Positions 26,342-34,699 of a DNA stretch of 64,000 nt are shown here, piece by piece. Below the pieces are notes generated by a model, which was not told the origin of the DNA, made no database searches, and saw only the letters and a list, made by a program, of their open reading frames with translations. The stretch lies in assembly GCA_900470285.1 (NCBI GenBank), contig UCAG01000016.1:62001-126000 (forward strand), given 5' to 3'. Numbering within the stretch: the stretch's first letter is position 1; every line of letters begins with the position of its first letter. Both the position numbers and the translations under genes were made by a program. This stretch comes from Hyphomicrobiales bacterium. GTDB taxonomy: Bacteria > Pseudomonadota > Alphaproteobacteria > Rhizobiales > Rhizobiaceae.

Positions 26342-27352
26342 ATGGCGCAGCGGGATATCAGCATGGGAACAGAATACGACCCGAACCGGCTTTCCAGCCC
26401 GCGGCAGGTCATGATGATTATGATTATATTCCTCGCTCTTGTCGCTTTTCTGGCTCTCGTTCTGGTACGGCAGATCCAGACCTTCTTTGTCACCAATCCC
26501 GGCCTCAACGGCCTGATTCTCGGTGTATTGCTGGTTGGTATCATACTGGCTTTCATTCAGGTTCTGCGGCTTGTACCGGAAATCCGCTGGGTCAATTCCT
26601 TCCGCGACGGTGATGACGGCGCGACGGATCCGGTTCTGCTTGCACCAATGCGTGCAATGATCGGGCGTCGCCAGTCTATGGCACTATCCGCCACATCCAT
26701 GCGCTCGATCCTTGATTCCATTGCTACCCGTCTTGATGAAAGCCGCGATATCTCCCGCTATCTCATCGGGTTGCTGGTGTTTCTCGGCCTGCTCGGTACA
26801 TTCTGGGGTTTGCTGGAAACTATCGGCTCCATTGGTCAAACCATTCAGTCGCTTGACCCGAAATCCAATGATACCGGCACTGTGCTGGATTCGCTCAAGA
26901 GCGGATTGCAGGCACCGCTCAGCGGCATGGGCACGGCTTTCTCGTCCTCCCTGTTCGGTCTGTCAGGCTCGCTGATTCTCGGCTTTCTCGATCTGCAATC
27001 CGGCCGCGCCCAGAACCGTTTCTATACGGAACTAGAAAACTGGTTGTCCTCGGTTACCGATCTTAATTCCGACCTGCGCGTTGATGCGGAAAACGGCAGC
27101 ACAACGCTGGAAGAAATCCGCCTGTTCTCTGACCGCCTGCAAACAATACAGGACGGTAACGGCACCAGCCAGCGCACAACCGCAGCTCTGGCCAATCTGG
27201 CAGACGGCGTGCAGGCACTGGTGAAAACCATGCGCCATGATCAGCAGAGCATGAGTGACTGGGTTGAGCGGCAGGCCGAGGAGCAGAAAGCTCTGCGTCA
27301 AACGGTCGAGAAGCTGAACACAATCCTCTCCGCTACCAAGCGCGAACAATAA
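26342..27352 (+). CDS. MotA/TolQ/ExbB-like inner-membrane motor protein
   Basis: A 336-residue membrane protein. Two N-terminal helices (VMMIMIIFLALVAFLALVLV and LNGLILGVLLVGIILAFIQV), a cytoplasmic loop, then two helices in the MotA-like channel region (LIGLLVFLGLLGTFWGLLETIGS and PLSGMGTAFSSSLFGLSGSLILGFLDL) that carry the TFWGL and GMGTAFSSSLFGL signatures of MotA/ExbB channels. About 100 C-terminal residues are charged and probably coiled coil. Ten nucleotides downstream lies a MotB/OmpA-like partner, so the pair should form a proton-driven 5:2 stator-like complex. It is not flagellar MotA by context; the role is unknown. Confidence 0.8.
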   Translation: MAQRDISMGTEYDPNRLSSPRQVMMIMIIFLALVAFLALVLVRQIQTFFVTNPGLNGLILGVLLVGIILAFIQVLRLVPEIRWVNSFRDGDDGATDPVLLAPMRAMIGRRQSMALSATSMRSILDSIATRLDESRDISRYLIGLLVFLGLLGTFWGLLETIGSIGQTIQSLDPKSNDTGTVLDSLKSGLQAPLSGMGTAFSSSLFGLSGSLILGFLDLQSGRAQNRFYTELENWLSSVTDLNSDLRVDAENGSTTLEEIRLFSDRLQTIQDGNGTSQRTTAALANLADGVQALVKTMRHDQQSMSDWVERQAEEQKALRQTVEKLNTILSATKREQ

Positions 27353-27362
27353 GGCAGAACCG

Positions 27363-28391
27363 ATGGCCTTATCCCGCAACCGCCGCAGTGAACGCCAAGT
27401 GGATTACTGGCCGGGCTTTGTTGACGCCCTGTCCACATTGCTTTTGGCGATCATGTTCCTGCTGTCCGTCTTTGTGCTGATGCAGTTTCTGCTGTCACAA
27501 GAAGTCAATAACAAGGATTCCGTGCTGAACCGGCTCAACAGCCAGATCAGCGAACTGACCGAGCTTTTGTCGCTGGAACGCGGCAAGGGGCAGGATCTGG
27601 AAGATACTCTGGCCGGTCTTCAGGCTTCGCTCACCGCTGCGGAAAATGAAAAATCCCGCCTGCAAAGCCTGCTGTCCTCCGGTGGTTCCGGTGCGGCTGC
27701 AGAGCAACGTGCCGGTGAGTTGTCTGCTACGCTGGATGCGGAAAAACAAGTCAGCGCACGAGCCTTGTCGCAAGTTGAATTGCTTAATCAGCAGATTGCA
27801 GCCCTGCGCCGCCAGATCGGTGCACTGGAAGACGCACTCAATGCATCCGAGGCCCGTGACCGCGAATCCAATACCAAGATTGCAGATCTCGGCAAAAGGC
27901 TGAATGTGGCACTTGCCCAGCGTGTGCAGGAGCTAAACCGTTACCGCTCGGACTTCTTCGGACGCTTGCGCGAGATTCTCTCCGATCGTGAAAATATCCG
28001 CATTGTCGGTGACCGCTTCGTCTTCCAGTCAGAAGTTCTGTTCCCGACCGGTTCGGCAGATATCAATCCGCAAGGCCTGATTGAAATGAAAAAACTTGCC
28101 GATGCGGTAGTGGAACTGAACAAGGAAATACCGGACGATATCAACTGGGTGCTGCGTGTGGACGGGCATACGGATAATGTGCCGCTCTCCGGCACAGGCC
28201 GTTATCGCGACAACTGGGAACTCTCCTCAGCGCGTGCAACGGCGGTGGTCAAATTCCTAATTGCCAATGGCGTACCGGCGAACCGGCTGGTTGCCGCAGG
28301 CTTTGGCGAATATCAGCCACTGGAAGCGGATGACAGCTCCGATGCCCGCAGCCGCAACCGGCGTATCGAGCTGAAACTGACTGAAAGATAA
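27363..28391 (+). CDS. MotB/OmpA-like peptidoglycan-binding motor partner
   Basis: A 342-residue protein. DYWPGFVDALSTLLLAIMFL opens the single membrane helix, with Asp21 at the MotB proton-binding position. Residues about 50-190 form a long coiled coil (ISELTELLSLERGKGQDLEDTL..., LNQQIAALRRQIGALEDAL). The C-terminal OmpA-like domain (VLFPTGSADINPQGLIEMKK, VDGHTDNVPL, NWELSSARATAVVKFL, RSRNRRIEL) should bind peptidoglycan. It follows the MotA-like gene by 10 nt and ends at a terminator, so the two form their own unit. The extended periplasmic coiled coil is unlike flagellar MotB. Confidence 0.8.
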   Translation: MALSRNRRSERQVDYWPGFVDALSTLLLAIMFLLSVFVLMQFLLSQEVNNKDSVLNRLNSQISELTELLSLERGKGQDLEDTLAGLQASLTAAENEKSRLQSLLSSGGSGAAAEQRAGELSATLDAEKQVSARALSQVELLNQQIAALRRQIGALEDALNASEARDRESNTKIADLGKRLNVALAQRVQELNRYRSDFFGRLREILSDRENIRIVGDRFVFQSEVLFPTGSADINPQGLIEMKKLADAVVELNKEIPDDINWVLRVDGHTDNVPLSGTGRYRDNWELSSARATAVVKFLIANGVPANRLVAAGFGEYQPLEADDSSDARSRNRRIELKLTER

Positions 28392-28393
28392 CA

Positions 28394-28420
28394 AAAAGCC
28401 CCGTTTAAAATGGGGCTTTT
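28394..28420 (+). terminator. Intrinsic terminator of the MotA/MotB-like pair
   Basis: AAAAGCCCC/GGGGCTTTT stem with 9-nt loop, beginning 3 nt after the stop codon. It also works on the minus strand for the convergent ABC exporter gene. Confidence 0.85.
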
Positions 28421-28441
28421 AATTTCACAGCTTGCCGGAAT

Positions 28442-28507
28442 TGCAGGCTTTGTTAATTTACCGCCTGCTGAAACTGCAGACTTTGTTAGTTTACCGCCTG
28501 CTGAAAC
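28442..28507. repeat. 33-bp tandem duplication at the ABC exporter stop codon
   Basis: Two 33-bp units (28442-28474 and 28475-28507) differ at only two or three positions. On the minus strand each codes LQFQQAVN followed by TAA and two more codons; a third, diverged copy (LQFRQAVKLKA) follows at about 28409-28441. The period is exactly 11 codons. Confidence 0.8.
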
Positions 28508-30291
28508 TGCAGGCTGGCAAGGCGGGCATAAATCCCGCCGGACTGGCTCAGGCTTGCATGGGTGCCCTGCTCAACAATGCGCCCCTGATCCATAACCAGA
28601 ATATGATCCGCTTTCAGCACGGTTGCCAAGCGATGCGCGATCACCAGTGTCGTGCGCCCCTGCATCAGATGTTCCAGCGCTTTCTGCACCAGCATTTCAC
28701 TCTGCGCATCCAGTGCCGAAGTCGCTTCATCGAGCAACAGCACCGGCGCATCCCGCAGCAAAGCGCGGGCAATGGCAATACGCTGACGCTGGCCACCGGA
28801 GAGCATTACACCACGCTCACCGACCGGTGCATCATAGCCACCTTCAAGCGCCATGATAAATTCATGCGCCTGCGCAGCCTTTGCTGCAGCTTCAATTTCC
28901 GCACCACTGGCATCCGGTCGTCCGAAAGCGATATTTTCACGAATACTGGCAGCAAAAATCGTCACATCCTGCGGCACCAACGCAATATTGCCGCGCAGAT
29001 CATCCAGCGACAATTGCCGCAGATCCTTACCATCCAGCAGGATTTTACCCTGCAACGGATCATAATAACGCAGCAGCAAGGCGATCAGTGTCGATTTACC
29101 GGCGCCGGAGGCACCGACAATCGCAACAGTCTTGCCCGGTTCAATCACAAAGCTCATATCGTGAAGGGCTTGGTGCTCCGGTCGTGTCGGATAAGCAAAC
29201 TCCACATGGGAAAATTCAACGCGGCCTTCAGCACGGATAAGTCTGACCGGTTGCGCCGGTGAAGCGACAGCTGATTCTTCATTCAGCAACTCCACCAGCC
29301 GCTCCGCCGCACCGGCAGCCTGTGCCAGTTCCGCCCAAACCTCCGACAAAGCACCAAGAGAACCTGCCGCCACCACTGCATAAATCAGAAACTGCCCCAA
29401 TGTGCCTGCAGACATCCGGCCATTCATCACATCATGGGAGCCGAACCAAAGCACGGCCACAACACTGGCGAAGATGATGAAGATTGCAAAAGCCGTCAGG
29501 ATTGAGCGGGAGAGAATCGATTGCTGTGCCGCATCATAAGCGTGATCAACCGCACCCGTATAATGCGCAATCGCCGGTGCTTCATGGGTAAAAGCCTGTA
29601 CGGTGCGCACTGCGGCAATTTTTTCTCCCGCATAGGCAGTCGCCAGCGCCAGCTCATCCTGCGCACGGCGCGAACGGCGGCGGACAGAGCGGCCAAAGGC
29701 CACCAGCGGCAATACAATGAGCGGAATAGCGGCCAGTACCAGTGCCGACAATTTAGGGCTGGTGACCACCATCATCACCACCGCACCGATCACCAGAATC
29801 AGATTACGCAAAGCAATAGAAGCCGTGGCGCCGACCGCAGATTTCACCTGTGTTGTATCGGCTGTCAGACGGGAAACAATCTCTCCGGACTGCACTTCAT
29901 CAAAAAAAGCAGGAGAAAGACGGGTAACATGGGCAAAAACATCGCGCCGCAGGTCAGCAACAATGCGTTCCCCCAGCGTAATCACGAAATAATAGCGCGC
30001 AGCAGAGGCCACAGCCAGCACCGCAGCCAGAACCATTAAAGCAGCAAAAGACGTATCAACCAGACTGCTGGAAGCCGATATTAATCCGTTATCCAGCAGG
30101 CTGCGGATGGCTACCGGCAGAACCAAAGTCGCCATTGCGGCAGTGACCAATGCAACCAGCGCACCGGCAACTGAGCGGGGATATTGACGGACGTATGGAA
30201 AGATTCGCGCCAGCGGCTTTAAGGACCGGCTTGGCTTTTTACCGCTCCCGGCCTCAGAAACCGCTTTGTTTTGTAAATTCGTCGCTGTCAT
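28486..30291 (-). CDS. MsbA-like ABC exporter (fused permease and ATPase)
   Basis: A 601-residue half-transporter. Six membrane helices occupy about residues 35-325, with [23 protein letters not shown] as intracellular loop; the ATPase has Walker [11 protein letters not shown]-loop [10 protein letters not shown], signature LSGGQRQR, Walker [13 protein letters not shown] and switch His in IAHRLAT. It belongs to the MsbA-related family of alphaproteobacteria; substrate (lipid, glucan or drug) is unknown. The C-terminus LQFQQAVN lies in a tandem duplication, so the present stop may be recent. Divergent from rpmE. Confidence 0.88.
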   Translation of the reverse strand: MTATNLQNKAVSEAGSGKKPSRSLKPLARIFPYVRQYPRSVAGALVALVTAAMATLVLPVAIRSLLDNGLISASSSLVDTSFAALMVLAAVLAVASAARYYFVITLGERIVADLRRDVFAHVTRLSPAFFDEVQSGEIVSRLTADTTQVKSAVGATASIALRNLILVIGAVVMMVVTSPKLSALVLAAIPLIVLPLVAFGRSVRRRSRRAQDELALATAYAGEKIAAVRTVQAFTHEAPAIAHYTGAVDHAYDAAQQSILSRSILTAFAIFIIFASVVAVLWFGSHDVMNGRMSAGTLGQFLIYAVVAAGSLGALSEVWAELAQAAGAAERLVELLNEESAVASPAQPVRLIRAEGRVEFSHVEFAYPTRPEHQALHDMSFVIEPGKTVAIVGASGAGKSTLIALLLRYYDPLQGKILLDGKDLRQLSLDDLRGNIALVPQDVTIFAASIRENIAFGRPDASGAEIEAAAKAAQAHEFIMALEGGYDAPVGERGVMLSGGQRQRIAIARALLRDAPVLLLDEATSALDAQSEMLVQKALEHLMQGRTTLVIAHRLATVLKADHILVMDQGRIVEQGTHASLSQSGGIYARLASLQFQQAVN

Positions 30292-30474
30292 TCTGCTTGC
30301 TTGCTATATTGCGCCCTTGTTATTAGCTGCTGCCTGATGTATAGGCTCCCCAACCCTTTTGGAAGCCGTAGCCGTATTGTCTGCAGCTTCAATGAGACAA
30401 GTGGGCGTATCTGCCGCAGTTCCGGTGATGGCCGGAGCGTGGCTAAATGCCATAAACCTTTCAGGAAGCTGACT

Positions 30475-30696
30475 ATGAAAGCAGACATTCATCCGGATTA
30501 CCACACCATCAAAGTTGTTATGACCGATGGTACTGAATACTTCACACGCTCCACCTGGGGTAAAGAAGGCGATACGATGAACCTCGATATCGATCCTTTG
30601 AGCCATCCGGCATGGACCGGCGGCAACCAGCAGCTGATGGACCGCGGTGGCCGCGTTACCAAGTTCAAGAATCGCTTCGGCAATCTGGGTATCTAA
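30475..30696 (+). CDS. rpmE: 50S ribosomal protein L31 (zinc-free type)
   Basis: A 73-residue protein: [19 protein letters not shown] at the N-terminus and [16 protein letters not shown] at the C-terminus identify L31. It has no cysteines, so it is the C-minus form that does not bind zinc. The ATG at 30475 has AGGAAG about 7 nt upstream; an open frame runs on upstream to 30301 but is not conserved-looking. A strong terminator follows. Confidence 0.95.
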   Translation: MKADIHPDYHTIKVVMTDGTEYFTRSTWGKEGDTMNLDIDPLSHPAWTGGNQQLMDRGGRVTKFKNRFGNLGI

Positions 30697-30720
30697 TTCC
30701 CGGCTTCTTGATGAAATTAA

Positions 30721-30748
30721 AAAAGCTCCGCAATGCGGAGCTTTTTTT
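30721..30748 (+). terminator. Intrinsic terminator of rpmE
   Basis: AAAGCTCCGC/GCGGAGCTTT stem with an AAT loop followed by seven T. Confidence 0.93.
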
Positions 30749-30771
30749 ATGGCCGGCCTCTTTGTTTTTTT

Positions 30772-30824
30772 GCGCATTTACCTTACGCAAAACCGGTTCC
30801 CACTTTTGCTGGAAATGCACCAGG
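30772..30824. repeat. Mosaic intergenic repeat, module E
   Basis: On the minus strand GCATTTCCAGCAAAAGTGGG then AACCGGTTTTGCGTAAGG. The same sequence lies at 48094-48143. It stops 2 nt before the stop codon of the MurI-like gene. Confidence 0.7.
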
Positions 30825-30826
30825 TT

Positions 30827-31612
30827 CTAATAGGGCCGCACCGGTTCCAGAGGAATATCCACGCCAATCGCACTAAGCATCCGGCGAAATGTCGCCAGAT
30901 CGTAGCGCTCATCTTCCGTCACCAATGCGCGGATTTTCCCCTGCCCCTTAGTGCCCTGCCCGATCCTTGAAACCATATCTTTGGCAGGATCGAGAAAATG
31001 GCACTGCGGGCGGGCATTTTCGAAAAACCGGCGCAACCATGGCAGATGTGTGCTGGAAAGGGTCAGCACATCAATCTCCGGATATTTAGCAAAAACATGC
31101 GCCAGAAATGCATCAACCGCTGCCTGTGTTTTCTCCGGCGCAAACAGAAATTCACCTGATTCTACCAGCTCCACCATCGGCGAGGCATTAATCAGCGCCA
31201 CACGATCACTATAAGCGCTGTGTTCAGCCACGAATTCACCGATCATCGGGCTTTCCACCAGCGACTGAACGCCCATGATCCCGACTTGTCCGCTATGGGA
31301 TAATCCCCATGCTTCGCGCAGAGGCGGATAGACGCCGAAAAGCGGCAGATGAATATCCTGACTAAGCTCCTCCAGCACCATGATCGACGGCGCATTGGAA
31401 GCAATGACAATCGCACAAGGATTGAAGCCCGAGAGATAATCAATCGTGCGACGCATCACCTGAATCAGTTCAGCGCGGCTTTTGCCGCCATAGGGAAAAC
31501 TGGCACGGTCAGCAAAATAAATAATATCCTGATGCGGCAAACGGTTGCGTATTTCCGCAACGACAGCATAACTGCCGATACCGGCATCAAAAACAGCAAT
31601 CGGTCTGTGCAT
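30827..31612 (-). CDS. Glutamate racemase-like protein lacking both catalytic cysteines
   Basis: A 261-residue protein of the Asp/Glu racemase superfamily. The MurI framework is clear: FDAGIGSYAVVAEIRNRLP, YFADRASFPYGGKS, then IASNAPS and LTLSSTHLPWL. In active MurI the last two read ACNTAS and LGCTHYP with the two catalytic cysteines; here they are Ser72 and Ser187, and the DSG motif is DAG. Both changes are plain in the DNA. It is therefore unlikely to racemise glutamate by the usual two-base mechanism; a true murI is expected elsewhere. It may be regulatory (some MurI bind gyrase) or have another substrate. Convergent with rpmE. Confidence 0.8.
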   Translation of the reverse strand: MHRPIAVFDAGIGSYAVVAEIRNRLPHQDIIYFADRASFPYGGKSRAELIQVMRRTIDYLSGFNPCAIVIASNAPSIMVLEELSQDIHLPLFGVYPPLREAWGLSHSGQVGIMGVQSLVESPMIGEFVAEHSAYSDRVALINASPMVELVESGEFLFAPEKTQAAVDAFLAHVFAKYPEIDVLTLSSTHLPWLRRFFENARPQCHFLDPAKDMVSRIGQGTKGQGKIRALVTEDERYDLATFRRMLSAIGVDIPLEPVRPY

Positions 31613-31690
31613 AGATTATTCTCCCGTTTCCGTATTGCGGAACGGTGTCCGCTTCCAAAGCGATTTACATCCGGATTGGATCTCAGCACC

Positions 31691-31780
31691 CGCTCTCGAT
31701 TCTTTGAGTTGTCGCATTTCACTGCCATCAAATTATTCAACCTGACGGTGAAATGCTCCAGCCCATCCCGGATATGCTCT
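31691..31780. repeat. Mosaic intergenic repeat, module D (short)
   Basis: ATTCTTTGAGTTGTCGCATT, TGCCATCAAATTATTCAACC and GGTGAAATGCTC, matching the elements at 16164-16301 and 38000-38137. Confidence 0.65.
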
Positions 31781-31842
31781 ATCAATTTAGTGTCCCGATT
31801 TTACCTGCCAAGGTCAACAGGACGATTATATGGCACAAAAAG

Positions 31843-31878
31843 AAAAACCTCCGGCAACGTCAGTTGCCGGAGGTTTTT
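31843..31878 (-). terminator. Intrinsic terminator of yebC
   Basis: A 16-bp perfect stem AAAAACCTCCGGCAAC/GTTGCCGGAGGTTTTT with a 4-nt loop, 21 nt after the yebC stop. Confidence 0.93.
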
Positions 31879-31899
31879 ATATTGAGCAAGGATGCTAAA

Positions 31900-32646
31900 T
31901 TATACGCTCAGCTTGGCCAGCACTTCTTCGCTGACTTCAAAATTGGCGTAGACGTTCTGCACATCATCATCGTCTTCCAGTGTCGAAATCAGACGCAGAA
32001 CGGACTGCGCCCTTTCTTCATCAACCGGAGCTGAAGTTTGCGGCTTCCAGACTGCCTTGATGGATTCAGCTTCGCCAAGTGCTGCTTCAAGCGCTTTGGA
32101 AACTTCACCGAGATCTTCAAAAGCACAGATAATAACGTGACCTTCTTCATCAGACTGCACGTCTTCAGCACCGGCTTCGATCCCTGCTTCCATAACGGTG
32201 TCAGCATCGCCGGCAGCCGGCTTATAGACGATCTCGCCAACACGAGAGAACATGAAGCCCACGGAGCCGGTTTCCCCCAGCGCACCGCCGGATTTGGTGA
32301 AAGCAGCGCGCACATTCGATGCGGTACGGTTGCGGTTGTCTGTCAGTGCCTCAACGATAACGGCCACACCACCCGGGCCGTAGCCTTCGTAGCGTACTTC
32401 ATCATAGTTCTCGGAATCGGCACCGGCAGCTTTTTTGATCGCGCGCTCGATATTGTCCTTTGGCATGGACTGCGCTTTAGCGTTCTGAATTGCCAGACGC
32501 AAACGCGCATTCATCGTCGGATCAGGCAGACCCTGCTTGGCTGCAACGGTAATTTCGCGTGCAAGCTTGGAGAACATTTTCGACCGCATGGCATCCTGTC
32601 TGCCTTTGCGGTGCATAATATTTTTAAACTGTGAATGGCCGGCCAT
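31900..32646 (-). CDS. yebC: YebC/PmpR-family regulatory protein (TACO1-like)
   Basis: A 248-residue protein with the standard start [20 protein letters not shown] and [31 protein letters not shown]. Members act as DNA-binding regulators and, for the TACO1/YebC group, as ribosome-associated factors easing proline stalls. An AGGGG lies 5 nt before the ATG. In many proteobacteria it adjoins ruvC; here it is 13 kb away. Confidence 0.95.
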   Translation of the reverse strand: MAGHSQFKNIMHRKGRQDAMRSKMFSKLAREITVAAKQGLPDPTMNARLRLAIQNAKAQSMPKDNIERAIKKAAGADSENYDEVRYEGYGPGGVAVIVEALTDNRNRTASNVRAAFTKSGGALGETGSVGFMFSRVGEIVYKPAAGDADTVMEAGIEAGAEDVQSDEEGHVIICAFEDLGEVSKALEAALGEAESIKAVWKPQTSAPVDEERAQSVLRLISTLEDDDDVQNVYANFEVSEEVLAKLSV

Positions 32647-33015
32647 AGCACCCCTGTTCAGGTTCTAAAATTTGGGCACGGGATTGAATATGCGGCGCAG
32701 CAAGAGCGAGGCATCCGCATTCATCCCTGCGGAATGTGCGCTTTATAAGGAAAATGGTGCGCCACGTCCAGCCACACCACACCGCACTTCTTTGCAGGCA
32801 GCTATAATATCGTCTTTTCATTGCTGATGATAGTTTTTTACGCCGGTTCCGGGCGCTGCAACTGGACACGGTCTGATATGCACCTTATCAATAATATGAA
32901 TATATTATGCCGCATCCCTGGCATTAAGCTCATTCTCAAACCTTTATTTGAAACTCAGAATGCTCTATCCACGAGCAAGCTCTGAAACTGCCCGTTAAAC
33001 CGGATATAGATTGAC
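32647..33015. other. Divergent intergenic region yebC/bioR
   Basis: 369 nt without a supported gene. The only named feature is a BioR-box-like TTATCAATAA (32885-32894). A minus-strand frame at 32624-32869 has no ribosome site or recognisable product. Confidence 0.5.
32885..32894 (+). promoter_or_regulatory. BioR-box-like site upstream of bioR
   Basis: TTATCAATAA differs from the box TTATCTATAA (33725) at one position. It lies about 120 nt before bioR and could mediate autoregulation. Confidence 0.4.
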
Positions 33016-33702
33016 GTGACCGAACAGCCAGCCGCACCGCGACAGAAAAACGACACGATAGCCGCACAGATCAGCAAGATTCTGTCGCAGCGCATCATCG
33101 CCGGTGAGCTGGAACCGGGTGCAAAACTGCGTCAGGATCACATTGCCGATGAGTTCGGCACCAGCCATGTACCGGTGCGCGAGGCTTTTCGCCGTCTTGA
33201 AGCGCAGGGGCTTGCCGTGTCTGAGCCGCGCCGTGGTGTGCGTGTCGCTTCTTTTTCGCTCGCAGAAATCCGTGAAGTTGCCGAAATGCGTGCAGCGCTG
33301 GAAGTGCTGGCACTGCGCCATGCCGCACCGCATCTGACCCGCGCCATTCTGGATGAAGCGGAGGAAGCCACCCATGCCGGAGATAACTCCCGCGATGTGC
33401 GTTCATGGGAAGCAGCCAACCGCAAATTTCACCGCCTGCTGATCACGCCTTGCGCCATGCCGCGTCTGCTGGCAACGATTGATGATTTGCATGATGCCAG
33501 CGCACGCTTTCTGTTCGTCTCGTGGCGTGCGGAATGGGAAGCCCGTACCGATCATGATCATCTGGCTATTCTTGCAGCACTGCGGGACGGCGATGTGGAG
33601 CAGGCAGCGAATATTCTCACCCGCCATGTTCAGTGGATCGGACGTAAGCCGGTTACCAGCCCGTCGGGCAAAGTGCGTGATGCCTTTGCAATTGTCGGTT
33701 AA
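33016..33702 (+). CDS. bioR: GntR-family biotin repressor BioR
   Basis: A 228-residue FadR-subfamily regulator: winged helix at about residues 15-80 (LSQRIIAGELEPGAKLRQDHIADEFGTSHVPVREAFRRLEAQGL), then a C-terminal helical FCD domain (AEMRAALEVLALRHAAPHL, FHRLL, HDHLAILAALRDGDVEQA). BioR is the alphaproteobacterial biotin-gene repressor and typically neighbours bioY; here bioY follows and TTATCTATAA boxes lie between. The start is a GTG at 33016 with no strong ribosome site; no other start gives a full DNA-binding domain. Confidence 0.82.
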   Translation: MTEQPAAPRQKNDTIAAQISKILSQRIIAGELEPGAKLRQDHIADEFGTSHVPVREAFRRLEAQGLAVSEPRRGVRVASFSLAEIREVAEMRAALEVLALRHAAPHLTRAILDEAEEATHAGDNSRDVRSWEAANRKFHRLLITPCAMPRLLATIDDLHDASARFLFVSWRAEWEARTDHDHLAILAALRDGDVEQAANILTRHVQWIGRKPVTSPSGKVRDAFAIVG

Positions 33703-33724
33703 ATAAAACCAATTCCGCATAAAT

Positions 33725-33734
33725 TATCTATAAA
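33725..33734 (+). promoter_or_regulatory. BioR box 1
   Basis: TTATCTATAA, exact match to the reported BioR operator, 22 nt after the bioR stop codon in the 339-nt gap before bioY. Confidence 0.65.
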
Positions 33735-33909
33735 ATATATCAATTTATAAGCCTCTGAACGGGTGCAAATACTTAAACCCGCTTCATGCAATACATAAGC
33801 TCAACCCGGCTCTGTCTACGACCCGTTTATAAACAATTTTACGACAATTCTGTCTGGCCAAGTCGTATAAATTAACCTAATGATTTTTACGATAGATGCA
33901 CATTGCAAA

Positions 33910-33919
33910 CTATCTATAA
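33910..33919 (+). promoter_or_regulatory. BioR box 2 (bioY operator)
   Basis: CTATCTATAA, one mismatch from box 1, 122 nt before bioY. It directly precedes the repeat at 33927, which therefore would be transcribed as bioY leader if this is the promoter. Confidence 0.6.
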
Positions 33920-33926
33920 TTTCACC

Positions 33927-34027
33927 AGAGTGTGTCGCATTTCATTTTACCCGCTGCACCCGCTCTTAGTTTTTATTTATCGCATGATCGTGTTGTCCGA
34001 TAAGATCACTTGAAAACACACCATGCT
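33927..34027. repeat. Mosaic intergenic repeat, A-like module in the bioY leader
   Basis: AGTGTGTCGCATTTCATTTT, ACCCGCTGCACCCGCTCT and CGCATGATCGTGTTGTC resemble modules A-B of 20405-20506 in diverged form. Confidence 0.55.
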
Positions 34028-34041
34028 ATAAGGAGCTTTTC

Positions 34042-34617
34042 ATGTCTCTCGCACATGCAGTTCGCAAACCGGCTTTCAGCCCGCTCAATCTCGGCAATCG
34101 CAGCGCAGCCATGAAATTGTTTGCTGTCATTTCCGGCACCATGATTCTCGCACTGACCTCCCAGATCACAGTGCCTATGCTGCCGGTACCAATCACCCTG
34201 CAGACACTGGTTGTACCGCTGATCGGCGCACTCTATGGCTGGCGTCTTGGCGCACTGACCGTGCTTGCATGGCTCGGTGAAGCAGCAATGGGCATGCCGG
34301 TTCTCGCCGGCGGCAACGGCACTCTGGCAGCTTTCGCGGGCCCGACAGCCGGCTACCTGTTTGCATTCCCTGTTATCGCAGCCCTTACCGGCTATCTGGC
34401 TGAGCGTGGTTGGAACGGCAGCAGCCTGCCAAAAGCTTTCGCCGTTTTCCTGACCGCCAATATTCTGGCTCTGGTTCTCGGCGCAGCCTGGCTGAGCCTG
34501 ACAATCGGTGTTGAAAAAGCTGTACTGGTCGGCGTTACACCATTCCTGATCGGCGCACTGATCAAATCCGCACTCGGCGCCTCGATCCTGAAAGCCTCTT
34601 TCCGTAAAGACGCTTAA
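34042..34617 (+). CDS. bioY: Biotin transporter BioY (ECF-type S component)
   Basis: A 191-residue membrane protein with about six helices. Family marks: TSQITVPMLPVPITLQTLVVPLIGALYGWRLGALTVLAWLGEAAMGMPVLAGG and AGPTAGYLFAFP. BioY binds biotin as substrate-capture unit, working with EcfAT (not in this window) or alone. AAGGAG is 7 nt before the ATG. BioR boxes upstream place it under biotin control. Confidence 0.95.
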   Translation: MSLAHAVRKPAFSPLNLGNRSAAMKLFAVISGTMILALTSQITVPMLPVPITLQTLVVPLIGALYGWRLGALTVLAWLGEAAMGMPVLAGGNGTLAAFAGPTAGYLFAFPVIAALTGYLAERGWNGSSLPKAFAVFLTANILALVLGAAWLSLTIGVEKAVLVGVTPFLIGALIKSALGASILKASFRKDA

Positions 34618-34640
34618 TAGCTTTTGAGCCTGGAAAAAGT

Positions 34641-34678
34641 AAAAGCCCCGTTGCAGATCACTGCAACGGGGCTTTTTC
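34641..34678. terminator. Bidirectional terminator bioY/terC
   Basis: A 16-bp perfect stem AAAAGCCCCGTTGCAG/CTGCAACGGGGCTTTT with an ATCA loop and T-run, between convergent genes. Confidence 0.95.
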
Positions 34679-34699
34679 ATACGCGGATTTTATACTGAT

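Noticed and set aside
26342-28391. Zorya-type defence system (ZorA/ZorB)
   Set aside because: The MotA/MotB-like pair resembles ZorAB in design, but the long ZorA tail and any ZorC/D/E helicase or nuclease genes are absent; neighbours are core genes.
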